The notes below the pieces were generated by a model. The model was not told the origin of the DNA. It made no database searches and saw only the letters and a program-made list of their open reading frames with translations. Positions 39,033 through 47,676 of a stretch of DNA of 64,000 nt are shown here, one piece after another. Position numbers and translations under genes: made by a program. This stretch comes from Streptomyces roseoverticillatus (GTDB taxonomy: Bacteria; Actinomycetota; Actinomycetes; Streptomycetales; Streptomycetaceae): contig NZ_JOFL01000001.1 of NCBI RefSeq assembly GCF_000719265.1, positions 62,001 through 126,000 of the forward strand, given 5' to 3'. Position 1 is the first letter of the stretch; the number at the start of each line of letters is the position of its first letter.

Positions 39033-41288
39033 TTGTCAATCGCGGACATGCGCAACGAGCAAGAATTCATCGATCTGCTCCACGAGCGGCTCGCCGAACT
39101 GCGCGCCGAAGCCGAGAAGGCGGTGGCGCAGGCCCTGGCCCAGGGCGGCAGCACCTTCCAGGCGCGGCTGGAACGCGATGTCATGGTGGCCGAGCAGTCC
39201 GGGCTCCTCTCCGCGTTCAACGCCGGAGAGCGCGGCCTGTGCTTCGGCCGGCTCGCCTTCCGCGACGGCCGCGACCACCACATCGGCCGCATCGGCATCC
39301 GGCGCGATGCCGCCGATGACACAGAGCGCACCCCGCTCGTCATCGACTGGCGCGCCGAGGTCGCGCGCCCGTTCTACCTCGCCACCGGGCACACGCCCAT
39401 GGGGCTGCGGCGCAGGCGCCACATCACCACCGAGGGCCGCCGGGTCACCGCCCTGCACGACGAGATCCTCGACCTCACCGACACCGAGCGCACCGGGCAC
39501 GAGGGCTCCGACGCGGACGCCGTGCTGCTCGCCGCGCTCGACGCGGCCCGCACCGGCCGGATGCACGACATCGTGCAGACCATCCAGGCCGAACAGGACC
39601 GCATCATCCGCGCACCGCAGCCCGGCGTCCTCGTCGTCGAGGGCGGGCCGGGCACCGGGAAGACCGTCGTCGCCCTGCACCGCGCCGCCTACCTGCTGTA
39701 CGCCCACCGCGAGCAGTTGTCCCGGCGCGCCGTGCTCATCGTGGGCCCCAACCCCGCGTTCCTGGGCTACATCGGCGAGGTGCTGCCCTCGCTCGGCGAG
39801 ACGGGCGTGCTGCTCGCCACGCCCGGCGAGCTCTTCCCCGGCGTGACGGCGACCGGGACCGACACGCCGCGGGCCGCCGAGGTCAAGGGCGCCGCCGCGA
39901 TGGCGGACGCCCTAGCCGCGTACGTCCGCGACCGGCAGACCCTCCCCGACCCCGTGATCGTCATCGACCACGAGGACGGCGAGCTGCTGCTGGACGCCGG
40001 CATCGCCTCCGACGCGCGCCACCACGCCCGCGCGGCGAAGCTGCCGCACAACCTCGCCCGCCCGTACTTCGCCTTCCACGTCATCGACGCGCTCACCCGG
40101 CAGCTCGCCGACCGCATAGGCGCGGACCCCTACGGCGGGCCGAACTTCCTCGGCCCGGACGACATCGCCCAGCTCGGCAAGGCCGTCGCGGCCAGCCGCG
40201 AGGTGCACGCCGCGATCGACGAGCTGTGGCCGCAGCTCACGCCCCGTCAGCTGGTCGCGGACTTCCTCGCCGATCCCGCCCACCTGCCCGCCGCGGACGC
40301 CGGGGCGATCCGGCGCACCGGCGGCCCGTGGACACCGGCGGACGTCCCGCTCCTCGACGAGGCCGCCGAACTGCTCGGCGAGGACGACTCGGCCGCCCGC
40401 GCCGCCGCCGAAGCCGAGCGGCAGCGGCGGGTCGCGTACGCCCAGGGCGTGCTCGACCTGTCGTACGGCTCGCGCACCCAGGAGTTCGAGGACCTCGCGG
40501 ACGACGATTCGGAGGTGCTGGCCGCGCACGACCTCGTCGACGCCGAGCGGCTCGCGGAGCGGCACGAGGAGGAGGACCACCGCAGCGCCGCCGAGCGCGC
40601 CGCCGCCGACCGCACCTGGGCGTTCGGCCACGTCATCGTGGACGAGGCGCAGGAGCTGTCCCCGATGGCGTGGCGGCTGCTCATGCGCCGGTGCCCGACC
40701 CGGTCCATGACGCTGGTCGGCGACCCGGCGCAGACGTCCGAACCGGGCGGCTGCGGCGCGTGGGCCCCGATCCTGGAGCCCTACGTCGGCGATCGCTGGG
40801 AACACGTGCGGCTCGGCGTCAACTACCGCACGCCGGCCGAGATCATGGAGGTCGCGGCGGACGTGCTGCGCTCCGCGGACCCGTCGTTCGAGCCGCCGCG
40901 CTCGATCCGCTCCACGGACGTGAGCCCCTGGGCGCACCGTGCCGGGGACCTGCCGGACGCGGTCGCCGCGGCCGTGGCCCGGGAACTGCCGCAGGACGGC
41001 CGCCTGGCCGTGATCGCCCCGCGGGCGCACCACGCGGCCCTGTCCGCCGCGCTCCCCGACGCGTCGCACGGCCCCGCACCGGACCTGACCCGGCCGGTCG
41101 TCCTGCTGGACCCCCGGCAGGCCAAAGGCCTGGAGTTCGACGCGGTGGTCGTGGCGGAACCGGCGGAGTTCGGCGTGAGCGACCTGTACGTGGCCCTGAC
41201 CCGGGCGACGCAGTCGCTCGGAATCGTCCACACGGGAACGCTCCCGGAGGGATTGAAGTCCCTGGCCCCGGCCGCCCTCGCGAGCTGA
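39033..41288 (+). CDS. HelD/UvrD-like superfamily 1 ATPase (RNA polymerase-recycling type)
   Basis: This 751-aa ATPase starts at TTG 39033 with GGGAG 5 nt upstream; the ATG at 39048 lacks a site. Residues 1 to about 70 form a charged N-terminal helical hairpin (NEQEFIDLLHERLAELRAEAEKAVAQALAQ), the coiled arm that HelD inserts into RNA polymerase. Walker A is GGPGTGKT (204-211). FGHVIVDEAQELSPMAW is motif II, LVGDPAQTSEPGG motif III, LGVNYRTPAEI motif IV and ALTRATQSLGIVH motif VI. Actinobacterial HelD proteins dissociate stalled polymerase and the HelR subgroup protects against rifampicin. Membership of that subgroup is inferred. Confidence 0.87.
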   Translation: MSIADMRNEQEFIDLLHERLAELRAEAEKAVAQALAQGGSTFQARLERDVMVAEQSGLLSAFNAGERGLCFGRLAFRDGRDHHIGRIGIRRDAADDTERTPLVIDWRAEVARPFYLATGHTPMGLRRRRHITTEGRRVTALHDEILDLTDTERTGHEGSDADAVLLAALDAARTGRMHDIVQTIQAEQDRIIRAPQPGVLVVEGGPGTGKTVVALHRAAYLLYAHREQLSRRAVLIVGPNPAFLGYIGEVLPSLGETGVLLATPGELFPGVTATGTDTPRAAEVKGAAAMADALAAYVRDRQTLPDPVIVIDHEDGELLLDAGIASDARHHARAAKLPHNLARPYFAFHVIDALTRQLADRIGADPYGGPNFLGPDDIAQLGKAVAASREVHAAIDELWPQLTPRQLVADFLADPAHLPAADAGAIRRTGGPWTPADVPLLDEAAELLGEDDSAARAAAEAERQRRVAYAQGVLDLSYGSRTQEFEDLADDDSEVLAAHDLVDAERLAERHEEEDHRSAAERAAADRTWAFGHVIVDEAQELSPMAWRLLMRRCPTRSMTLVGDPAQTSEPGGCGAWAPILEPYVGDRWEHVRLGVNYRTPAEIMEVAADVLRSADPSFEPPRSIRSTDVSPWAHRAGDLPDAVAAAVARELPQDGRLAVIAPRAHHAALSAALPDASHGPAPDLTRPVVLLDPRQAKGLEFDAVVVAEPAEFGVSDLYVALTRATQSLGIVHTGTLPEGLKSLAPAALAS

Positions 41289-41291
41289 TGC

Positions 41292-41377
41292 GTACGGGCC
41301 GGGCGCCGCGGAACGCGTAGCGACCCGGCCCGCCTCGGAGTCCCCTTCGAGGGGCGCGGCCGGGTGCCGGCCCGTAC
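41292..41377 (+). terminator. Three-tier nested inverted repeat after the HelD gene
   Basis: Starting 3 nt after the stop codon, GTACGGGCC (41292-41300) pairs with GGCCCGTAC (41369-41377). Inside that, ACCCGGCC (41323-41330) pairs with GGCCGGGT (41358-41365), and at the centre CCCCT (41342-41346) pairs with AGGGG (41350-41354) round a TCG loop. The 86-nt element can fold as one long interrupted stem and is the likely terminator. Confidence 0.7.
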
Positions 41378-41411
41378 CGTGGCGTCGGCGGCTGCCACTC
41401 TCACCATAGGT

Positions 41412-41428
41412 GACAACCAAAAGTTGTC
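41412..41428. promoter_or_regulatory. Palindromic operator candidate upstream of the alpha/beta hydrolase
   Basis: GACAAC (41412-41417), CAAAA, GTTGTC (41423-41428) is a perfect 6+6 inverted repeat with a 5-nt centre. It is AT-rich against its surroundings and lies about 50 nt before the hydrolase start, a usual place for a repressor site. No regulator gene is adjacent. Confidence 0.55.
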
Positions 41429-41475
41429 GGCTTCCCTGATGGGTTGTTGGATCGCGGAGCCGCCGCCGGGGTTGC

Positions 41476-42498
41476 ATGCCCGGCATGCAAAGAGAATTCG
41501 CCGACGCCCAGTGGACGCGCGCCACCGGCGCGGGCGTCGACCCCCACGAGTACCGCCGCGTCACCGGCGGCCTCGCATCCGTCGCCGACTGGGGACCGTC
41601 CTTCGTGCGTACGGGACAGGCCTACCTGGAGCGCGCGGAGATCGCGGAATCCTCCGTCTCGGCAGGCGAGCACCTGCTGATGGCGGCCCGGTGGTTCCAC
41701 CTCGCCACGCTCGCGCCGTACGCGGAGGCAGGCCGCGCCGCCGCCGAAGCGGACCGCGCCCTGGGCCGCGCGCTCGCCGTGCTGGAACCCGGTGCGCGGC
41801 GCGTGAGCGGCGAGGGCTTCACCGGCTGGCTGCGCGGCCCTTCCGACGCGCCCGGCACCGTGGTCGTCGTCCCCGGCCTGGACTCGGCCAAGGAGGAGTT
41901 CCTCGATCTGGTGTCCGCGCTGCTGGCCAGAGGACTGGCGGTGTTCGCGATGGACGGCCCGGGGCAGGGGGCGCTCGCAGCCACGTCGTCCCTCCGGCCG
42001 GACTACGAGCAGGTCGTGGGCCGGGTCATCGACGCCCTCGGCGTCCCACGTGTCGGGCTCGTCGGCCTCAGCCTGGGCGGCTATTTCGCGGCCCGGACCG
42101 CGGCACTGGAGCCCCGCGTGGCGGCGGTCGCGACTGTGAGCGGGCCTTTCCGCCTCGACTGGGAGGAACTTCCCCCGCCCGTACGGGACATCATGTCGCT
42201 ACGTACCGGAGGAATCGACGCCGCCCGCGCGTTCGCCCGCCAGGTGGACCTCGCCGCACTGGCACCCCGCATCACGGCCCCGCTGCTGGTCGTGGACGGT
42301 GGTGAAGACGTCATTCCCGGCGTGACGAACGGCGAGCCGCTCGCCCGGCCAGCACCGCACGCCACCCACCTGTCCGTTCCCCACGGTGACCATCTCCTCG
42401 GGAACGCCCGGCCCGACTGGCTCCCCCGCCTCACCGACCACATCCGTCAGGCACTGGAGGAGGAATCGCGGAGAGGAGACGTCACGGAGACGGAATGA
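41476..42498 (+). CDS. Alpha/beta hydrolase (FrsA / dihydropseudooxynicotine hydrolase-like)
   Basis: This is a 340-aa protein with starts at ATG 41476 or 41485; neither has a clear Shine-Dalgarno. A helical N-terminal domain (1-125, EHLLMAARWFHLATLAPYAEAGRAAAEADRAL) precedes the hydrolase core. GTVVVVPGLDSAKEEFLDL is the oxyanion region, VGLVGLSLGGYFAART the nucleophile elbow (GLSLGG, Ser), LLVVDGGEDVIPG the acid Asp, and VPHGDHLLGN the catalytic His. This layout is that of the C-C or ester hydrolases of the FrsA/2,6-dihydropseudooxynicotine hydrolase type. The SDR gene follows 59 nt on. Confidence 0.88.
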   Translation: MPGMQREFADAQWTRATGAGVDPHEYRRVTGGLASVADWGPSFVRTGQAYLERAEIAESSVSAGEHLLMAARWFHLATLAPYAEAGRAAAEADRALGRALAVLEPGARRVSGEGFTGWLRGPSDAPGTVVVVPGLDSAKEEFLDLVSALLARGLAVFAMDGPGQGALAATSSLRPDYEQVVGRVIDALGVPRVGLVGLSLGGYFAARTAALEPRVAAVATVSGPFRLDWEELPPPVRDIMSLRTGGIDAARAFARQVDLAALAPRITAPLLVVDGGEDVIPGVTNGEPLARPAPHATHLSVPHGDHLLGNARPDWLPRLTDHIRQALEEESRRGDVTETE

Positions 42499-42557
42499 AA
42501 TGATCACCGGTGGGGTTCGGCCGAGCAGAGTCCGCGTCCCACCGAAAGGCGAACCGC

Positions 42558-43331
42558 ATGACTGCCCCTGCTTCCCCCGCTTCCCCCGCCCCCGCTTCCG
42601 CTCCCGCCCCCACGCTCACGCTCACCGGCCGCGACGTCGTCATCGTCGGCGGGAGCTCCGGCATCGGCCTGGAGGTCGCGCGGCGCGCCGTCGCCGCCGG
42701 TGCGCGCGTCGTGATCGGCGGGCGGAACGCGGCGAAGCTGGCGTCGGCCGCGGAATCCCTGGGGGACAGGGCGAGCTGGGGCGTGGTCGACGCCACCGAC
42801 CAGGGGTCTCTGGCCGCTTTCTTCGACGGCATCGACCGGATCGACCACCTCTTCACGCCCGCCGCCTCCTACCAGGTCGGCCCCATGCGGGAGCTGACCG
42901 ACAGCGAGGCCGAGAGCCCCTTCGTGTCCAAGTTCTGGGGGCAGTACCACGCGGTTAAGCACGCGGCGCCGAAGTTCACCGCGGGCGCGTCCGTCGTGCT
43001 GATGTCCGGAGCGGCGAGCGTCCGCCCCCCGGCCGCCGCGCCCGCCTACGTGGCCTGCAACGCGGCGATCGAGGGGCTCGGGCGCGGGCTCGCCGTGGAG
43101 CTCGCGCCTGTCCGCGTCAACGTCGTCTCGCCCGGCACGGTCGACGGCAACCTGTGGGCGCAGCGCCCGGCCGAGGTGCGCGAGGAGAGCTTCGCGCAGT
43201 ACGGCCGGGACGCCCTGCTGCGCCGGCCCGGCACCGAGGGCGAGGTCGCCGACGCGGTGCTCTTCCTGTTCACGAACACCTTCATGACCGGCTCGACGCT
43301 CTACCCGGACGGTGGCTATGCCCTGCGCTGA
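42558..43331 (+). CDS. SDR family protein with Asn in place of the catalytic Lys
   Basis: The 257-aa protein starts at ATG 42558 (AAGG upstream). VVIVGGSSGIGLEVARRAVAAGARVVIGGR (26-55) is a normal SDR nucleotide site with Arg after strand 2, suggesting NADP(H). LMSGAASVRPPAAAPAYVACNAAIEG carries the Ser and Tyr164, but the YxxxK motif reads YVACN, so the catalytic Lys is Asn168. VRVNVVSPGTVDGNLW and GSTLYPDGGYALR follow. The NNAG motif is also changed (TPAAS). It may act as a reductase with altered proton relay, or be a non-catalytic NADP-binding protein. It pairs with the upstream hydrolase. Confidence 0.88.
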   Translation: MTAPASPASPAPASAPAPTLTLTGRDVVIVGGSSGIGLEVARRAVAAGARVVIGGRNAAKLASAAESLGDRASWGVVDATDQGSLAAFFDGIDRIDHLFTPAASYQVGPMRELTDSEAESPFVSKFWGQYHAVKHAAPKFTAGASVVLMSGAASVRPPAAAPAYVACNAAIEGLGRGLAVELAPVRVNVVSPGTVDGNLWAQRPAEVREESFAQYGRDALLRRPGTEGEVADAVLFLFTNTFMTGSTLYPDGGYALR

Positions 43332-43333
43332 CC

Positions 43334-43363
43334 GCGCCCCGCCGAGCGGGCCCGGCGGGGCGC
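43334..43363. terminator. Terminator hairpin between convergent SDR and VOC genes
   Basis: GCGCCCCGCC (43334-43343) pairs with GGCGGGGCGC (43354-43363) across a 10-nt GC-rich loop. It begins 3 nt after the SDR stop and serves both converging genes. Confidence 0.75.
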
Positions 43364-43391
43364 AGTGAGTGGGCGAGGCCCTGGCGAGGTC

Positions 43392-43781
43392 CTAGGAACC
43401 GCTGCCGTACGGGCGGGTGAGCACCTCGAGGTAGTGGCCGGAGGGGTCGGGGAAGTAGACGCCCCGGCCGCCGTCGTTGTGGTTGATCTCGCCCGGGCGG
43501 GTGCGGTACGGATCGGCCCAGTAGGGCAGGCCGGCTTCTTGGATCCGCGCGAAGACGGCGTCGAAGGACTCCTCCGGCACCAGGAACGCGTAGTGCTGCG
43601 GGACGATGTTCTCGGGCTGGTCGCTGGTGGCGAAGTCCAGCGCGACGCCGTTGCCGGTGACGACGGGGACGAACGGCCCCGTCTCCGGTGCGACCTCCAG
43701 GCCCAGGATGTGCGCCAGGAACTCGGCGGACTCCTTCTTATCCCGGGAATGAACGATGGTGTGATTCAGCTCGACTGACAC
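43392..43781 (-). CDS. VOC / glyoxalase-like domain protein
   Basis: The GTG at 43781 follows TGGAGG. The 129-aa protein has two beta-alpha-beta-beta-beta modules: VELNHTIVHSRDKKESAEFLAHILGLEV with the first metal-type His, then PQHYAFLVPEESFDAVFARIQEAGL, and GRGVYFPDPSGHYLEVLTRPYG with the terminal Glu and His. This matches small VOC proteins, which include glyoxalases, extradiol dioxygenases and resistance proteins. The strong match of YFPDPSGHYLEV supports metal binding; the reaction is not known. It is a single gene, convergent with the SDR. Confidence 0.87.
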   Translation of the reverse strand: MSVELNHTIVHSRDKKESAEFLAHILGLEVAPETGPFVPVVTGNGVALDFATSDQPENIVPQHYAFLVPEESFDAVFARIQEAGLPYWADPYRTRPGEINHNDGGRGVYFPDPSGHYLEVLTRPYGSGS

Positions 43782-44025
43782 GATGCAATGCCTCCACAGG
43801 CATCTCCCGGACACCGGCCCTCCTCCCACCCGGATGGTGGAAGCGACCGATGTCCGTAAACGACCCTAAGCGGCTGTCCATGAGATGTCATGGGGCTTCG
43901 GACCTACTCCGCGAGGACCGGTCAGCGGGCCCACCGCGGGAGCGTGACCGGCCTCCCGCGAGCCTTCCGCGGGACCACGACCAGCCCTCCGCGAGCCTTC
44001 CGCCGGCCTTCCCCGGGCCCCGCTT

Positions 44026-44652
44026 TCAGTGCCCGCGCGCGATCCACTCCGGCAGGGCGGGCGCCTCGCCGCCGACCGTCGTGTTCTCCCCGTGCCCCGT
44101 GCGCACCACGGTCTCCGGCGGCAGCGACAGCAGCCGCTCCCGGATCGAGTCGACGATGGTCGGGAAGTCGGAGAAGGACCGGCCGGTCGCGCCCGGCCCG
44201 CCGTGGAAGAGCGTGTCGCCGGTGAACACCGTGCCGAGCTCCGGGGCGTGCAGGCAGACGCCGCCCGGGGAGTGGCCGGGCGTGTGCAGCACCGTCAGCG
44301 CGGTGCCCGCGACGGTCAGCACCTGGCCGTCCGTCAGTTCCCCGTCGGGGGAGGTGCCCGGGTGGGTCTGCTCCCAGAGCTCCCGGTCGGCCGGGTGGAG
44401 GAGCACGGGAGCGCCCGTACGGGCCGCGAGCTCCGGCGCCGCGTCGATGTGGTCGTTGTGCGCGTGGGTGCAGACGATCGCGGTCAGCCGGCGGCCGCCC
44501 ACCGCCTTCTCGATCGCGGCCGCGTCGTGGGCCGCGTCGATGACGAGGACCTCCTCGTCGTCGCCCACGAGCCACACGTTGTTCTCGACGTCCCAGACGC
44601 CGCCGTCGAGCGCGAAAACGCCGGACGTGACGAGGTGTTCGATGCGGGCCAT
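44026..44652 (-). CDS. Metallo-beta-lactamase-fold hydrolase
   Basis: This 208-aa protein's ATG at 44652 overlaps the upstream dehydrogenase stop by one base (TGATG). Metal motifs are IVCTHAHNDHIDAAPEL (HxHxDH), LTVLHTPGHSPGGVCLH (third His), VFTGDTLFHGGPG (bridging Asp) and VVRTGHGENTTVGGE (last His), giving a glyoxalase II-like binuclear site. Directly behind S-(hydroxymethyl)mycothiol dehydrogenase, it probably hydrolyses the S-formylmycothiol produced by that enzyme to formate and mycothiol, completing formaldehyde detoxification. The enzyme class is certain; the substrate is inferred from the operon. Confidence 0.9.
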   Translation of the reverse strand: MARIEHLVTSGVFALDGGVWDVENNVWLVGDDEEVLVIDAAHDAAAIEKAVGGRRLTAIVCTHAHNDHIDAAPELAARTGAPVLLHPADRELWEQTHPGTSPDGELTDGQVLTVAGTALTVLHTPGHSPGGVCLHAPELGTVFTGDTLFHGGPGATGRSFSDFPTIVDSIRERLLSLPPETVVRTGHGENTTVGGEAPALPEWIARGH

Positions 44653-45791
44653 CACACGGTCCCCGGCGCGGTCGTCGGCGTCGCGGGGGACGGGCCCTCC
44701 GCCCCCGGCATCAGCACCACCGAGCGCAGCACCTCGCCCTTCTCCATGCGGTGGAAGGCCTCCTCCACCTCGTCCAGTGCGATGGTCTCGCTGACGAACG
44801 CGTCGAGGTCGAGGCGGCCCTGCTGGTAGAGGTCGATCAGCAGGGGGAAGTCCCGGGAGGGCAGGCAGTCGCCGTACCACGACGACTTCAGCGCGCCGCC
44901 GCGCCCGAAGACGTCCAGCAGCGGCAGCTCCAGCTTCATCTCCGGCGTGGGCACGCCCACCAGGACGACGGTCCCGGCCAGGTCGCGCGCGTAGAACGCC
45001 TGGCGGTACGTCTCCGGGCGGCCGACCGCGTCGATGACGACGTCGGCGCCGAAGCCGCCGGTCAGCGAGCGGATCGCCTCGACGGCGTCCACCGAGGACG
45101 AGTTGACGGTGTGGGTGGCGCCCAGTCCCTTCGCCTGCTCCAGCTTGGCGTCGGAGAGGTCCACCGCGATGATCTTCGCGGCGCCGGCCAGCCGGGCTCC
45201 GGCGACGGCCGCGTTGCCGACGCCGCCGCAGCCGATGACCGCGACGGAGTCGCCCCGGCCCACGGCGCCGGTGTTGATGGCGGCACCCAGGCCGGCCATC
45301 ACGCCGCAGCCCAGCAGCCCGGCGGCGGCCGGCGACGCGGCCGGGTCGACCTTGGTGCACTGCCCGGCGGCGACCAGGGTCTTCTCGGCGAAGGCGCCGA
45401 TGCCCAGCGCGGGCGAGAGCTCCGTGCCGTCGGTCAGCGTCATCTTCTGCTTGGCGTTGTGCGTGTTGAAGCAGTACCAGGGGCGGCCGCGCAGACACGC
45501 GCGGCACTGCCCGCACACGGCGCGCCAGTTGAGGATGACGAAGTCGCCCGGAGCCACTTCGGTCACTCCGTCACCGACCGACTCGACCACACCCGCGGCC
45601 TCATGGCCGAGGAGGAACGGGAACTCGTCGTTGATTCCGCCTTCCCGGTAGTGCAGATCGGTGTGGCACACCCCGCACGCCTGGATCTTCACGACGGCCT
45701 CGCCCGGGCCGGGATCCGGGACGAGGATCGTCTCGACCCGTACCGGATCGCCCTTGCCTCGGGCGATGACACCGCGTACTTCTTGCGCCAT
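44652..45791 (-). CDS. S-(hydroxymethyl)mycothiol dehydrogenase (formaldehyde dehydrogenase, zinc)
   Basis: This 379-aa class III-type zinc alcohol dehydrogenase is NAD- and mycothiol-dependent. Catalytic zinc ligands are Cys in [16 protein letters not shown] and His/Glu in [16 protein letters not shown]. The structural zinc Cys cluster is [22 protein letters not shown] binds at [16 protein letters not shown] with acidic Asp in [34 protein letters not shown] is characteristic of the actinobacterial mycothiol enzyme, known as MscR in mycobacteria. It oxidises the adduct of formaldehyde and mycothiol. AAAGG lies before the ATG at 45791. It is the first gene of a two-gene operon with the metallo-hydrolase. 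Confidence 0.93.
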   Translation of the reverse strand: MAQEVRGVIARGKGDPVRVETILVPDPGPGEAVVKIQACGVCHTDLHYREGGINDEFPFLLGHEAAGVVESVGDGVTEVAPGDFVILNWRAVCGQCRACLRGRPWYCFNTHNAKQKMTLTDGTELSPALGIGAFAEKTLVAAGQCTKVDPAASPAAAGLLGCGVMAGLGAAINTGAVGRGDSVAVIGCGGVGNAAVAGARLAGAAKIIAVDLSDAKLEQAKGLGATHTVNSSSVDAVEAIRSLTGGFGADVVIDAVGRPETYRQAFYARDLAGTVVLVGVPTPEMKLELPLLDVFGRGGALKSSWYGDCLPSRDFPLLIDLYQQGRLDLDAFVSETIALDEVEEAFHRMEKGEVLRSVVLMPGAEGPSPATPTTAPGTV

Positions 45792-45890
45792 GGGGGTGCT
45801 GCCTTTCTCGGTGGTCGGATCTCTGCGTCGGACCGCACCCCACTCTGCGCGGGAATCCGTGCGGTGTCCAACATCCCTTCCCGATCACAT

Positions 45891-46772
45891 TCAGCAGTCC
45901 TGATGATCAATCATGGCCAGCAGGGCCCGGGCGGCGGCCGTCGGCTGACCCGCCGCCGGCACGGCGACGGCCACCTTCCACCGCGTGGGCCCCGCCAGCG
46001 GTACGGCGCTGAGCCCGCGTGCCTGCTCCTTGAGCGTCACCGGGCGCGGCACGACCGCCGCGCCCAGGCCGCGCGAGACCAGATCGAGCAGCGTGTAGAC
46101 GTCGTTGACCTGCAGGGCGACCTTCCGCGCCACGCCCGCGTCGGCGAACGCGAGGTCCGCGGCCCGGCGTGCGCCCCAGTCCGGATGGAGGTCCACGAAC
46201 ACCTCGCCGGCCAGCCGCGCCGCCGGCACCGGCCCGCCGATCCCGGCCAGCGGATGATCCGCCCGGCAGAGCAGCATCAGCGGCTCCTCCGCGACCCGCC
46301 GCAGCCGCACCCCCTCGTGCAGCCCGTCGTGCACGACGAACGCCACGTCGAGCTCGCCGCGCCGCACCTGCTCCAGCAGCCGGCCCGAACCCGCCTGCTC
46401 CATGTGCACCTCCACCTGCGGGTGGCGCGCGTGGAAGGAGGCCAGCAGCGCGGCGGCGTCGACCGTGCCCATGCACTGCTCGGTGCCCACCGACAGCGTG
46501 CCGCCCATCAGCCCCTGCACCGCCGCGACGGCCTCCCGGGCGGCCGCGGCGCACGCCAGCGTCCGCCGCGCCTCCACCAGCAGCGCCCGTCCGGCGTCCG
46601 TGAGCCCCACCCGCCGCGTCGTGCGCAGGAACAGCTCGGCGCCCAGCTCCCGTTCCAGCGCCCGCACCGAGGCCGACACCCCGGACTGGGCCACGCGCAG
46701 CCGCTCGGCGGCGTGCGTGAAGTGCTGCTCCTCGGCAACCGCCACGAAGTGCTCAAGGTGTCGGAGTTCCAT
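45891..46772 (-). CDS. LysR-family transcriptional regulator
   Basis: This 293-aa LTTR has the N-terminal winged helix MELRHLEHFVAVAEEQHFTHAAERLRVAQSGVSASVRALE, ending with LFLRTTRRVGLTDAGRALL, which is the classical signature. The effector domain follows (GTLSVGTEQCMGTVDAAALLASFHARHP and LDVAFVVHDG). A linker helix runs in between. It is transcribed in the same direction as the formaldehyde operon, 99 nt upstream of it, so it might regulate that operon, or the divergent secreted-protein gene 300 nt away. TCAGCATCGTAGGTGCTGGA just upstream of its start is a T-N11-A-like imperfect palindrome fit for autoregulation. Confidence 0.92.
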   Translation of the reverse strand: MELRHLEHFVAVAEEQHFTHAAERLRVAQSGVSASVRALERELGAELFLRTTRRVGLTDAGRALLVEARRTLACAAAAREAVAAVQGLMGGTLSVGTEQCMGTVDAAALLASFHARHPQVEVHMEQAGSGRLLEQVRRGELDVAFVVHDGLHEGVRLRRVAEEPLMLLCRADHPLAGIGGPVPAARLAGEVFVDLHPDWGARRAADLAFADAGVARKVALQVNDVYTLLDLVSRGLGAAVVPRPVTLKEQARGLSAVPLAGPTRWKVAVAVPAAGQPTAAARALLAMIDHQDC

Positions 46773-47072
46773 GATTCAGCATCGTAGGTGCTGGATGGGA
46801 ATTCCCTCCCGCCCACCGGGAACCGTCCGGCGCCACCGGCGCGTCCCGCCCTTCAGGCGGTCCCCGCCCCTGGCCGATACGGGGCCTTCCAGCACCGCGA
46901 GTCGGCCATCCGCGACCCCTGTCACACCCGTCCCGAGGGTATTCCCGGCCAACTACGTCACTGGCGGAACCGCTGCCTCACGGCCCGTACCTGGTCAGCA
47001 GGGCGTGGAGGGCGTTCCGGCGGTGGCCAATCCTCTACCTGTGGTGCAGTCAGGACGCGAGGGGTCTGTCTA
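46773..47072. other. Divergent intergenic region, LysR gene to secreted-protein gene
   Basis: This 300-nt region contains the partly palindromic CAGCATCGTAGGTGCTG near 46777-46793, a reasonable LysR-type box. A possible promoter for the rightward gene lies in the last 100 nt, without a convincing -10/-35 pair. No gene is seen. Confidence 0.4.
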
Positions 47073-47636
47073 ATGTCCCTCGCCATGCGCAGACACACGT
47101 TCGGACGCCTCGGGCTGTCCGCCACCCTCGCCTCTGTCGTCGCCCTCATGGGCATGGCTCCGTCGGCTTCCGCCGCCGACACGCCTCCGATGACGGTCAC
47201 CGCCGACAAGGCGTCCGCCTCGCCGGGCGACACAGTCACCATCACTCTGAAGTTCACCAACGACCAGACCACGAACACCCAGTTCGTGTACCAGTCGATA
47301 CAGCCGACGTGGAACACGTCGCAGGACCCCGCGCTCAAGTACGCGTTCGCCTCCTGCACGGGTGACGTGACCCGCTGCGACGTTTCGGGCAAGCAGAGCG
47401 GCTCGATGAACTACAGCGTGCCGGTCCTCCCCGGCGCCAGCCGCACCGTGACCCTGAAGTACAACATCGCCGCGGACTCGGCGTGCGGCCCGAGCCGGCG
47501 CATCGAGTTCTACACCTACCTGTACTACGAGTACCAGGGCGGCCAGGCCAAGAAGGACGGCGTCAACTCCATCGGCACGGACATCGCCTGCAAGACGCCG
47601 GCGGCCCCCGCGAAGGCGGCTCGCGCCGGGCTCTGA
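47073..47636 (+). CDS. Secreted beta-sandwich protein (187 aa)
   Basis: Starts are ATG 47073 (GAGGGG upstream) or ATG 47085. The signal peptide covers residues 1 to about 34 (basic MRRHTFGR, hydrophobic core, SASA cleavage). The mature part begins TPPMTVTADKASASPGDTVTITLKFTNDQ, a CARDB/DUF11-like Ig-type strand pattern. YAFASCTGDVTRCDVSG and VLPGASRTVTLKYNIAADSACGPSRRIEFYTYLYYEYQGG follow, with four Cys likely in two disulfides. Such domains decorate secreted or cell-surface proteins. It has no anchor motif, so it is presumably released. A hairpin terminator is 40 nt downstream. Confidence 0.78.
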   Translation: MSLAMRRHTFGRLGLSATLASVVALMGMAPSASAADTPPMTVTADKASASPGDTVTITLKFTNDQTTNTQFVYQSIQPTWNTSQDPALKYAFASCTGDVTRCDVSGKQSGSMNYSVPVLPGASRTVTLKYNIAADSACGPSRRIEFYTYLYYEYQGGQAKKDGVNSIGTDIACKTPAAPAKAARAGL

Positions 47637-47676
47637 ACCACGCTGGACCACCGCGGCACCACGCCGTAGGTCCGGC

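Noticed and set aside
45891..46772. LysR gene as proven regulator of the formaldehyde operon
   Set aside because: It lies upstream in the same direction, not divergent, and no LysR box was seen in the 99-nt gap before the dehydrogenase; the link is left open.
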